Below, piece after piece: positions 1 through 5,762 of a stretch of DNA of 8,210 bases (position 1 is its first letter; each line of letters opens with the position of its first letter). The notes beneath the pieces are model-generated. The model made no database searches. It saw nothing but the letters and a program-made list of their open reading frames with translations, and was not told the origin of the DNA. This DNA comes from JBIKLM01 sp044375105. GTDB lineage: Bacteria > Planctomycetota > UBA1135 > GCA-002686595. Where the stretch lies: positions 1 through 8,210 of the forward strand of contig JBILNK010000185.1 of NCBI GenBank assembly GCA_044375105.1. Direction: 5' to 3'. Both the position numbers and the translations under genes were made by a program.

Positions 1-780
1 TTCCCCGCCGCTGGTCTCGCGCGTCTTGGCGTTTTCGACCCCCAGCACGCGCAAGGCCATCATCGCTGCGGCGCGCACGTCGTCCTGCACCGTCGCTTGG
101 ATCTCGCCCGCCAGGATCGCGTCCTTGGTGAAGTACGGCGTGCCCCCGGGACCCAGCGTGTGGATCGAGGCCTGGCGGTCCGCCTGCAGCTTGGCCAGCC
201 CGAAGTCGATGAAGCGCAGGTGGCCCGTCTTCCGATCGATCAGGATGTTGTTCGGGGAGAGGTCCCGCCAGAACCAGCCGCTCTCGTGCAGCTCCGCCAG
301 GCGCTCGAACAGCTCGCGGGTCAGCTCCAGGCGGCGTTCCAACCGCGGAGGCTGCCGCTTGAGGAACTCCCCCAGGCTCTGCCCGTCGATCCATTCCAGC
401 ACCAGCACCGGCTGGTGCTCCTTGCCCTTGGGCTCGATCTTGGTGTGGTAGCGCACCACCACCTCGGGCAGCCCCGCCGCGGTCAGCATCTTCGACTCGC
501 GCTCGAACAGCTTGCGCGAGCGCTCGCTGGTCGGGTCCACGATCACCTTGAGCGCCACGTCCCGCTTGAGGCCCTTCTCCCGGGCCTTCATGACCACCGC
601 GCTCGCCCCGCTTTTCAGATTGGTATGCCTATCGAACTCGTATCCGCGCTCCAGGATCGCCTGATACGTGGCATCCCAAACGCGCGCCTCCCGCGGCGTC
701 TCCGGAACCCCCAGCATCGACTGGAGATTCCCCGGCGGCGGAGCCGATTCTGCTTCGGGCTGCTTCTGGGGCTCTGTCAC
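1..780 (-). CDS. Atypical serine/threonine protein kinase, N-terminal 260 residues (3' end outside window)
   Basis: Kinase-fold protein expected to transfer ATP phosphate to Ser/Thr of partner proteins in the cytoplasm. Numbered from a GTG at 780, the first start after an in-frame TAG, it shows a degenerate glycine loop (about 57-66), the beta-3 lysine in VALKVI (K78), a probable alpha-C glutamate (E95), the hinge region VLVLEWIDG (125-133), the catalytic loop WRDLSPNN (171-178) and the metal-binding DFG in IDFGLAKL (191-198). Oddities: HRD is WRD (W171), the usual lysine of RDLKP is serine (S175), and the activation segment GTPYFTKDAI lacks a clear APE. The essential Lys, Asp, Asn and DFG-Asp are kept, so activity is plausible. 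An ATG at 717 is an alternative start that would keep the kinase core. The stop lies beyond base 1, so any C-terminal membrane or sensor domain is unseen. It follows an ECF sigma gene on the same strand, a common planctomycete pairing. Family sure; exact substrate unknown. Confidence 0.9.
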   Translation of the reverse strand, partial: MTEPQKQPEAESAPPPGNLQSMLGVPETPREARVWDATYQAILERGYEFDRHTNLKSGASAVVMKAREKGLKRDVALKVIVDPTSERSRKLFERESKMLTAAGLPEVVVRYHTKIEPKGKEHQPVLVLEWIDGQSLGEFLKRQPPRLERRLELTRELFERLAELHESGWFWRDLSPNNILIDRKTGHLRFIDFGLAKLQADRQASIHTLGPGGTPYFTKDAILAGEIQATVQDDVRAAAMMALRVLGVENAKTRETSGGE

Positions 781-1045
781 TGCGGCAAGGGGGGGCTGTG
801 GCGAGGGCTAGGGCGGGGCGGAGCCCGAAGACGGGTCAGATATTCGGAGCGGACCTGGGTGGCCGAAATACGGAGCCGTTGAGTCGGTGCCGGACCTTTG
901 ATTCGATTGGCGCGGAACGACCAAGGCCGGAGCCGCTCCCACGGCGCGAGCCGCCAGGGGCGAGCGGTTGGACAGTTTGCCATGCAGCGCCGCCGGCAGG
1001 GAGCTGGGGTGCGGTGAAATCAGCGCTGCGAGGCGGCGGATTTCA
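781..1045 (-). other. Intergenic region between sigma factor and kinase genes
   Basis: 265 bp with no convincing gene. A 68-codon minus-strand frame (983..777) ends in a GTGA overlap with the proposed kinase GTG, but its Arg/Pro-rich composition looks like non-coding GC-rich DNA. No clear -35/-10 pair or ribosome binding site was seen before the kinase start. The length suggests that the kinase may have its own promoter or a long leader rather than tight translational coupling. Confidence 0.5.
1015..1045 (-). terminator. Hairpin directly after the sigma-factor stop, possible terminator or processing site
   Basis: A perfect 7-bp inverted repeat (TGAAATC at 1015-1021, GATTTCA at 1039-1045) closes a GC-rich 17-nt interior that can add a few more pairs. 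It abuts the sigma-factor stop codon (1048-1046) on the transcribed strand. No U-tract follows, so it is not a classical intrinsic terminator. It could be a weak attenuator, an mRNA end-stabilising stem, or chance. Confidence 0.3.
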
Positions 1046-1771
1046 TCAGGAAAGCTTGGCCCGCAGGGCGGTCAGCGCCTCTTCGATCAGGCGCTTCACC
1101 CGTTCCACGGAGCCGTCTGTCTGAGCCGCGATCTGGTCGTACGTCAGGCCGTCGATGCAACGCAGCCGCAGGGCTTCTTCCCGCTCGGGCCAGGGGGCGG
1201 GCTGCTGCGGCCAGGTGGCCATGATCTCCAGGGCGTCCGCCAGGTCGATCGCGTACCGAGACCGGAAGTACTGCTGCCGGTTCTGCGCCAGGGCCGTCAA
1301 GGTCTCGTCCTCGCAGAGGTCGAACCCGTCTTGACCCGGACCGGGAGCCGCTTGCGTCACGTGACCCTCGCGACGTTCACGCCGCTTCATGGCTCGCAGG
1401 GCCGTCAGCAGGTCGTTGCGCAGGGCCACGGACACGAATCGGGCGATCGCGCGGGTCGATTGCGCCTTCCAAACCGCGTCGGGGCGCTTCTCCAGCACCT
1501 CCACGAAGAGGTTGTTCAGCATCTCCGTGTAGCGGATGCCGGTATCGGCGGAGGATGCCGGGAAGCTGCGCCGGAAGCTGGGCTTGAGCTCTTGGTGCAC
1601 GAATCGGTAGATGAAGTCGGCCAGCTCCTGCTCGGCTTGCCGAAGCAGGGCTGCGGATTTCGACGCCTGCGCCCCCTGGCCGCTCTGGACCCGCTGCTTG
1701 GCCTGGTGATGGCGATCGAGCAGCTCCAGCAGCTGCTGGTCCAGGTATTGGGGTTCGGAGTCGGCAGGCAT
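1046..1771 (-). CDS. ECF-type RNA polymerase sigma factor (241 aa)
   Basis: Cytoplasmic transcription initiation factor that would direct RNA polymerase to a specific promoter set. An N-terminal helical region (about 9-60) leads into a sigma region 2-like segment (about 50-130), with YTEMLNNLFVEVLEKRP (81-97) and the basic helix FVSVALRNDLLTALRAMKRR (112-131). After a Gly/Pro/Asp-rich linker (about 136-160) comes a clear region 4 helix-turn-helix at about 195-239, including EREEALRLRCIDGLTYDQIA (196-215). Its length exceeds that of a minimal ECF (about 170-200 aa) because of the N-terminal extension and linker, as in the larger ECF variants of kinase-rich bacteria. It is read from an ATG preceded by a C-rich stretch and no Shine-Dalgarno. 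The kinase lies 265 bp downstream on the same strand and no anti-sigma gene is seen, so control by phosphorylation is a reasonable inference. No alternative family fits as well. Confidence 0.87.
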   Translation of the reverse strand: MPADSEPQYLDQQLLELLDRHHQAKQRVQSGQGAQASKSAALLRQAEQELADFIYRFVHQELKPSFRRSFPASSADTGIRYTEMLNNLFVEVLEKRPDAVWKAQSTRAIARFVSVALRNDLLTALRAMKRRERREGHVTQAAPGPGQDGFDLCEDETLTALAQNRQQYFRSRYAIDLADALEIMATWPQQPAPWPEREEALRLRCIDGLTYDQIAAQTDGSVERVKRLIEEALTALRAKLS

Positions 1772-2029
1772 GGGTGCGAGGCAAGCATCCAGGCAGCGGG
1801 GGCGGCGACACCGCGCCCCGGGGCAAGGTTCTGCAGCTGGACCGTACGGCAGCAGGAAGCGGCGGGAAAAGTCGGCCGGCTGCCCGATTCAGGGGGTAGC
1901 CGGAACGCGGATTTCGCGGGCGAAGTCGAAACTTTCGCTGAATCGGACGAGGCCGAAGGCCGGGGATTCATCCCGCCAGGACACCGGGATCGGCTTCCAT
2001 GGCAGCTCGATCGAGGGCCTCGGTCTGGG
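1772..2029 (-). other. Upstream region of the sigma-factor gene
   Basis: 258 bp with no supported gene; minus-strand frames crossing it continue into the wrong frame of the sigma gene. It contains one long-spaced inverted repeat, listed separately, and a short GGCC-TTC-GGCC hairpin near 1951-1961, just after the end of the coiled-coil gene. No sigma-70-like promoter could be named. Confidence 0.5.
1884..1946. promoter_or_regulatory. Perfect 9-bp inverted repeat upstream of the sigma gene, possible operator
   Basis: CCGATTCAG at 1884-1892 and CTGAATCGG at 1938-1946 are exact reverse complements separated by 45 bp. The spacer holds a smaller stem-prone piece (CGAAgtcgaaacTTTCG, 1921-1937). The repeat is centred about 145 bp before the sigma start, a plausible place for paired binding sites or a promoter-proximal loop. 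Chance remains possible, although a 9-bp perfect match with this spacing is not expected often in 258 bp. Confidence 0.25.
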
Positions 2030-2947
2030 TCAGGCGTCGCCGCTGGAAGCGGGAGCCTTCGGGAGTGCCGAGCCCGATTCGGACTGGGCCGGATCCGCCG
2101 GATCGGAGGCCGAGCCCCCGGAGGCACCGGGGGCAGTTTGGGCCTGGAAAGCCTTCAGGCGCTCCAGGCGTTCCCAGTCGGCGGCCACCCGGTTGGGACC
2201 GGCGCTGCCCGGGATCGTTTCGCGCTTGGCTTCGTTGCCGGCTTCCAATCGGTCGACCTCCGCGCGCAGCCGGGCGGCCTCGGCGCCCACGGCGGTGCTG
2301 TTCGGCAGGCTGGCGCCGCTGACCGCGCCGACCATGTCGAGGGTCTGGCCCTCGAGGCGCGCTTGTTCCCGGCGGGCACGCAAGAGGTCGATCTCCTGCT
2401 GCAGCGCCAGCAGGGAGTCGCGCATCTCGGAGAGCGCCGACTCGCCCTGGGTTACGCTGGCCTTCAGCTTGGTCAGGCCCGAGCGGCGGATCTCGAGCTG
2501 CTTCTGCTCGCGCTCCTGGTCGCCCAGCAGCTGGTCGATGTCCCGCTGGAACTCGGCCAGGCTGCGGGTGTTGCCCGCGAACTGCACTTCGGAGAGCGAG
2601 TCCGCCATGGCCTTTTGGAGCACCGGGTAGGCCTCGGACAACAGCCGCTCGCGACGGCCCAGGCTGCCCTCCAACTCGGCGATTTGGGCCGAAAGATTGT
2701 CCAGCTCGCGGCGCGACAGGTTCAGCGCCACCTGGTGGTCGGTGAGCGCCCGCCGCTGCAGCTCCACGTCGTTGTCGAGCTTCTGATCCCGCACCTCCAC
2801 CGGCACCTGCTCGAGGGTCTTGTCCACGGTCACCTGCGCGGAAGCGCGGGTATAGCCGAACAGCTCCCCGAGGGAGCGGCCGGCGACCAGATAGAGGCCG
2901 ATGGGAATCGCGACGACGAGGGCTGCAAGGAGGATCAGGGGGCGCAT
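2030..2947 (-). CDS. Membrane-anchored coiled-coil protein of unknown function (305 aa)
   Basis: I do not recognise a named family. An N-terminal hydrophobic segment (about 4-22, LILLAALVVAIPIGLYLVA) looks like a signal anchor without an obvious cleavage site, so the body is probably periplasmic. Residues about 56-245 are strongly charged heptad-like helix (for example LSRRELDNLSAQIAELEGSL, 77-96), interrupted near 205-220 by a Gly/Ser-rich turn. The tail (about 270-305) is Ala/Ser/Gly/Pro-rich and probably disordered. The frame is open upstream to a GTG at 3070. I chose the ATG at 2947 because the anchor follows at once and it matches the start of the neighbouring SUMF1 gene, whose upstream DNA is homologous. 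Its layout (anchor, short linker with a VPVEV motif, long coiled coil) recalls coiled-coil proteins common in planctomycetes, but I cannot confirm homology. A scaffold or envelope role is inference. Confidence 0.8.
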   Translation of the reverse strand: MRPLILLAALVVAIPIGLYLVAGRSLGELFGYTRASAQVTVDKTLEQVPVEVRDQKLDNDVELQRRALTDHQVALNLSRRELDNLSAQIAELEGSLGRRERLLSEAYPVLQKAMADSLSEVQFAGNTRSLAEFQRDIDQLLGDQEREQKQLEIRRSGLTKLKASVTQGESALSEMRDSLLALQQEIDLLRARREQARLEGQTLDMVGAVSGASLPNSTAVGAEAARLRAEVDRLEAGNEAKRETIPGSAGPNRVAADWERLERLKAFQAQTAPGASGGSASDPADPAQSESGSALPKAPASSGDA

Positions 2948-3300
2948 GGGGAGGTGCTTCGGGGGCAGAAGGTGCGAGTCGCTGCTCGTATGATGATACA
3001 GCTCCGGCCGAGGCCCAGAAAACCGGGGCAAGTTGAGCCGCTTATCCGTAAGCCCCTTTCCCTGGGTCACTTACGATCACCGAATCCCTGGCCGAGCAGG
3101 CGCCGGCATGCGTCGCAAAGAGGTGCGCCAACCAGCCGATCCGGCCCCTCGCCACCGGCCCGGTCGGAGTCTGGGCGGCGCTCGGCCGGAGGGCTGTCGA
3201 AGTTGCCACGTCGGAAGCCCGGGGCGTCCGCAGAAGCGCGGGGCGCCCGCAGGAACTCCGGGCGCTTTGCGTCTTCAGCGCCCGCTAGCGGGGCGTGCTG
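2884..3300 (-). repeat. Upstream cassette repeat, copy A (before the coiled-coil gene)
   Basis: About 417 bp that align along their length with 5389-5785. The best block is 2996-3042, 47 bases with 4 differences from 5503-5549. Other matched stretches are ACGACGAGGGCTGCAA in the anchor codons, a GGGGCT...GAT/GGAT...AGC block near 3034-3055, and AGTCTGGGCGGCGCT near 3169-3183. The repeat includes the first roughly 20 codons of the gene (membrane anchor) and all DNA upstream to near 3300. Edges are approximate, from eye alignment. Confidence 0.75.
3014..3027 (-). promoter_or_regulatory. Small hairpin conserved in both upstream cassettes, copy A
   Basis: On the transcribed strand CCCGG-tttt-CTGGG forms a 5-bp stem with a G-U pair. 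The matching site at 5534-5521 reads CCCGG-cttt-CCGGG, so a base change keeps pairing. It lies about 65-80 nt before the proposed start codon in both genes, inside the most conserved block. A 5' UTR element is possible; the stem is short and no function is known. Confidence 0.3.
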
Positions 3301-3482
3301 ACCTGGCGTGCTCCATCTCGACCGACCTCAGCGCGCCGACAAAAGGACCGTCCATCCGCCTCGCCTGCTCGCCTCGAGCCGCGACCGGATCAGCGCCGGC
3401 AAATCCCATTCGACGCCCGTCACACTGTTTTCGGACCGCAGACATCCCCACACCTCGAAGCGCCGCCTGCTCGAGGGCCGTT

Positions 3483-3528
3483 CGGCGGTGGTCGCTCGGG
3501 GCTCCGCCCACTCGACTCCCCACCGCCG
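3483..3528 (-). terminator. GC-rich hairpin after the SUMF1 gene, possible terminator
   Basis: CGGCGGTGG at 3483-3491 and CCACCGCCG at 3520-3528 are a perfect 9-bp inverted repeat with a 28-nt interior that can fold further (GGGGCTCCGCCC). The stem starts about 13 nt past the SUMF1 stop on the minus strand. There is no U-run after it, so termination would have to be non-classical. Placement supports the call; the GC-rich background weakens it. Confidence 0.35.
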
Positions 3529-3541
3529 CGCCGCCCCTCCG

Positions 3542-5455
3542 CTACCGGGCTCCACCCCCGGACCTGGGGGCCAACACAGGGCGGAAGCCGAGGCTGCCGT
3601 TGGCGTCGGACGGGTCGGAAGCGCCCCGGCGCGCGGACCGGCAGAGCGTGGACGAGTTGAACCAGCCGCCGCCGCGGAGCACGCGCCGCGGGCCACCCTG
3701 CGCCAACGGGTCCTGGATGCCGTCTCGGTAGGTATCCGATTGGCCGCCGGAACTCCAGTCGACTTCGTCCAAGCACCACTCCCAGACGTTGCCGTGCATG
3801 TCGTAGAAGCCCCAGGGGTTGGGCTTGAGACGCTTGACCCTGTGTGCGTAGGGACCATCACGGCTGCCCTCATAGACCGCGTACTGCCCGAACTTCGAAA
3901 CATCGTCACCGAAGCTGTAGGCCGTTCGCGTGCCCGCCCTGCAGACGTACTCCCACTGGGCTTCCGTGGGAAGCGTGTACTCGAAGGCCTCCGGCAGCAA
4001 ACCGGCTTCCCGCTCACGCTCGGTCAAACGCCGGCAGAAGTCCATCGCCTCGGTCCAGTCCATGTTGTCGGCTGCGACCTCGGCGCCCCTGTTGGTCGAT
4101 TGAAAGCCCCCTCGCGGCTCCGCCTTCATCACCAGCAGCCACTGGCCCTGGGTCACCTCCGTCTCAGCCATCCAGAATGCCTGCGTCAGCCGCACGCTGT
4201 GCAGCTGCTCCCACGGCAACCGACCCTCCTCGGTCTCCGGGCTGCCCATCTCGAAAGCCCCCGTATCGACACCGAGGAGCCGCATGCCGATCGAGTTGAC
4301 ATAGGAGCGGCCCCGTGACGGCTGCGCGAGGTCAGCGGCGCGCACTTCAATGAACGCGGTGCCCCCTGCCGCAGCGGGCGAGGACACGTCGCCGGGGCTT
4401 GGCTCCAAGCCTGATGCGGTCGGGGAAGCCAGCACCGGGCGGAAGCCGAGGTCGGGGCCAGCGCCGGACGGGTCGCTTGCGTCGCGGCCCGCGGACCGGC
4501 AGTACGCGGGCGAGTTGCCCCAGCTGCCGCCGCGATTCACGCGCTGCGGGCCCCCCAGAGACAGAGGGTCCTGAATATCGTCTCGGTACGTATTCGAATC
4601 GAGCAGAGCGAAGTCCGAATCGATGCCGACCTCATCTCGACACCACTCCCAGAGGTTGCCGTGCATGTCGTAGAAGCCCCAGGGATTGGCTTTGCGGCTT
4701 TTGACCCGGTGTGCGTGGGGACCATCACGACTGCCTTCGTAGACCGCGTACTGCCCGAGCCTCGAAGCGTCGTCGCCGAAGCTGTAAGCCGTCTGCGTGC
4801 CCGCTCTGCAGACGTATTCCCACTGGGCTTCCGTGGGAAGCGTGTACTCAAAGGCCTCCGGCAGCGAACCTGCTTGCCGCTCACGCTCGGTCAAACGCCG
4901 GCAAAAGTCCATCGCCTCGGTCCAGTTCATGTTGTCGGCTGCCACCTCGGCGCCCCAATTGGTCGATTGAAAGAGCCATCGCGGCTGCGCCTTCATCACC
5001 GCCAGCCACTGCCCCTGGGTCACCTTCGTCTCGGCCATCCAGAAGGCCTGTGTCAGCGTCACCCTGTGCCGCTGTTCGTCGGATCGACGCCCGCTCTCGT
5101 TGCTCGGGCTGCCCATCTCGAAGGTCCCCGCATCGACACCGAGGAGCCGCATGCCGATCGAGTTCACGTGCGAGCGGCCGCGGGCCGGATGGGAGAGTCC
5201 AGAAGCACCCACGTCAGCCAACACGGTGCCCCCCGCTGCAGGGGGCGAGGACGCGCCGCCAGAGCCCGGCTCCGAGCCTGCGGCGGTCGGTTGAGTACGC
5301 AGAGGGTCGATCTCTGGTCGAGCCGCGGCGCGCTCCGAGTCCAGTTGTTTGCTGCGCGCCACGGCCTTCAACTCACTCTTTCGCGCGGTGATCAGGTAGT
5401 AGATGCCGCTAGCAATCGCCACGACGAGGGCTGCAACGAGGATCTGGGAGGGCAT
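3542..5455 (-). CDS. Membrane-anchored protein with two tandem SUMF1/FGE-like domains (637 aa)
   Basis: N-terminal anchor at about 4-23 (QILVAALVVAIASGIYYLIT), basic linker, then two SUMF1 (formylglycine-generating-enzyme-type) domains at about 98-343 and 387-629. Both show the family landmarks: GTFEMGSP/GAFEMGSP, AFWMAET-VTQGQW, DFCRRLTERE, LPTEAQWEYVCRAGT, NPWGFYDMHGN-WEWC, RGGSW/RGGGW and LGFRPVLA. In true FGE two cysteines act, at GGS+3 and GGS+8. Here GGS+3 is Asn (N314, N600) and only GGS+8 is Cys (C319, C605), so sulfatase activation is unlikely; a binding or structural role in the periplasm is more likely. The ATG at 5455 is preferred to an in-frame TTG at 5503, because the anchor follows directly and the start matches the coiled-coil gene. 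No Shine-Dalgarno precedes it. The domains and their linkers arose by internal duplication. Family certain, function unknown; a sulfatase gene is not seen nearby. Confidence 0.93.
   Translation of the reverse strand: MPSQILVAALVVAIASGIYYLITARKSELKAVARSKQLDSERAAARPEIDPLRTQPTAAGSEPGSGGASSPPAAGGTVLADVGASGLSHPARGRSHVNSIGMRLLGVDAGTFEMGSPSNESGRRSDEQRHRVTLTQAFWMAETKVTQGQWLAVMKAQPRWLFQSTNWGAEVAADNMNWTEAMDFCRRLTERERQAGSLPEAFEYTLPTEAQWEYVCRAGTQTAYSFGDDASRLGQYAVYEGSRDGPHAHRVKSRKANPWGFYDMHGNLWEWCRDEVGIDSDFALLDSNTYRDDIQDPLSLGGPQRVNRGGSWGNSPAYCRSAGRDASDPSGAGPDLGFRPVLASPTASGLEPSPGDVSSPAAAGGTAFIEVRAADLAQPSRGRSYVNSIGMRLLGVDTGAFEMGSPETEEGRLPWEQLHSVRLTQAFWMAETEVTQGQWLLVMKAEPRGGFQSTNRGAEVAADNMDWTEAMDFCRRLTEREREAGLLPEAFEYTLPTEAQWEYVCRAGTRTAYSFGDDVSKFGQYAVYEGSRDGPYAHRVKRLKPNPWGFYDMHGNVWEWCLDEVDWSSGGQSDTYRDGIQDPLAQGGPRRVLRGGGWFNSSTLCRSARRGASDPSDANGSLGFRPVLAPRSGGGAR
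3545..4420 (-). repeat. Internal duplication of SUMF1 gene, C-terminal unit
   Basis: Encodes residues 346-637: a linker beginning TASGLEP, then the second domain. Matching sites in the other unit lie 867 bp away (289 codons), dropping to 286 codons after a small deletion near the DEV-TYRD loop. The middle portion (about 3930-4080) is close to identical to 4797-4947 with mostly silent changes. Confidence 0.92.
4421..5287 (-). repeat. Internal duplication of SUMF1 gene, N-terminal unit
   Basis: Encodes residues 57-345: a linker beginning TAAGSEP, then the first domain. Both units contain the linker motif SSP-AAGGT and end in LGFRPVLA, so linker and domain were copied together. Differences cluster in presumed loops: after MGSP, around FQSTN, after WEWC-DEV, and in the last 35 codons. 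Confidence 0.92.
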
Positions 5456-5520
5456 GAGGAGTGGCTCGCAGGCAGAGAGGGCGATTTGCTGCTTGCCCGA
5501 CAATACAGCTCCGGCCGAGG

Positions 5521-5534
5521 CCCGGAAAGCCGGG
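5521..5534 (-). promoter_or_regulatory. Small hairpin conserved in both upstream cassettes, copy B
   Basis: CCCGG-cttt-CCGGG on the transcribed strand, a perfect 5-bp stem about 66-79 nt before the SUMF1 start. It corresponds in the repeat alignment to 3027-3014, where a G-U pair keeps the stem. Confidence 0.3.
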
Positions 5535-5571
5535 GCAAGCTGAGCGGCTCATCACTAGCCCCATTGGTTTC

Positions 5572-5584
5572 AACGAATTTCGTT
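5572..5584. promoter_or_regulatory. AT-rich palindrome, possible operator
   Basis: AACGAATTTCGTT is a palindrome with 6-bp arms and one central base, unusually AT-rich for this region. It sits about 120 bp before the SUMF1 start. The corresponding place in copy A (near 3070-3080) is not palindromic, so any role would be specific to the SUMF1 gene. Confidence 0.2.
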
Positions 5585-5600
5585 CACCGAATTCCCGTTC

Positions 5601-5639
5601 GATTGGCCACCTGCAGGCTTCGAAAGTGGTGGGCCAATC
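5601..5639 (-). terminator. Strong hairpin between the small membrane gene and the SUMF1 gene
   Basis: GATTGGCC (5601-5608) pairs perfectly with GGCCAATC (5632-5639), and three more pairs (ACC with GGT) can form past a one-base bulge. It lies about 124 nt after the preceding stop and about 146 nt before the next start. No U-tract follows. It may terminate the upstream transcript or act in the leader. Copy A keeps only a TGGC/GCCA remnant. Confidence 0.35.
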
Positions 5640-5762
5640 AGGCGATCAGGCCCTTTTCCGCCGGCCCGTTCGAAGTCTGGGCAGCGCTAGACCGGAAGGC
5701 TGTCGCAATTGCCGGGACAGGGGGCGCAGGGCCTCCGCAGGGGCTCGGGCCGCTTTGCGGTT

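Larger units (their letters stand above)
2948..3541 (-). other. 594-bp region between the SUMF1 and coiled-coil genes
   Basis: No supported gene. The part nearest the coiled-coil gene (2948-3300) is repeat copy A. The rest (3301-3541) carries a putative termination hairpin after the SUMF1 gene and otherwise nothing recognisable. An 82-codon minus-strand frame (3523..3275) ends at a TGA that lines up, in the repeat alignment, with the stop of the small membrane protein gene at 5765-5763. It may therefore mark a decayed copy of that gene's end, but its protein is not similar. Confidence 0.5.
5456..5762 (-). other. 307-bp leader region of the SUMF1 gene
   Basis: No gene seen. It is almost entirely repeat copy B. 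It carries three separate stem-prone elements (5521-5534, 5572-5584, 5601-5639), listed individually. No promoter hexamers could be assigned with confidence; a GGGAATTCGGTGA stretch (minus strand, about 5598-5586), matched by GGGATTCGGTGA in copy A, is a weak candidate for a shared ECF-type -35 region. Confidence 0.45.

Noticed and set aside
777..983. 68-codon minus-strand frame overlapping the kinase GTG by GTGA
   Set aside because: The overlap resembles translational coupling, but the protein is Arg/Pro-rich with no fold or motif, as expected for non-coding GC-rich DNA.
2948..3070. GTG at 3070 as start of the coiled-coil protein
   Set aside because: It would put 41 unlikely residues before the membrane anchor; the ATG at 2947 matches the paralogous start of the SUMF1 gene.
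968..3301. 777-codon plus-strand open frame
   Set aside because: It runs antisense across the sigma factor and coiled-coil genes, whose own frames show clear domain signatures; the plus-strand product is a low-complexity shadow. The same applies to long plus-strand frames at 97-882, 3308-4318 and 4661-5884.
3542..4543. A complete diversity-generating retroelement
   Set aside because: The SUMF1 ends look diversified, but there is no reverse transcriptase, accessory protein or adenine-rich template repeat in the window, so only the possible target is reported.
3542..5455. Functional formylglycine-generating enzyme for a sulfatase
   Set aside because: The GGS+3 cysteine is Asn in both domains and no sulfatase gene is present.
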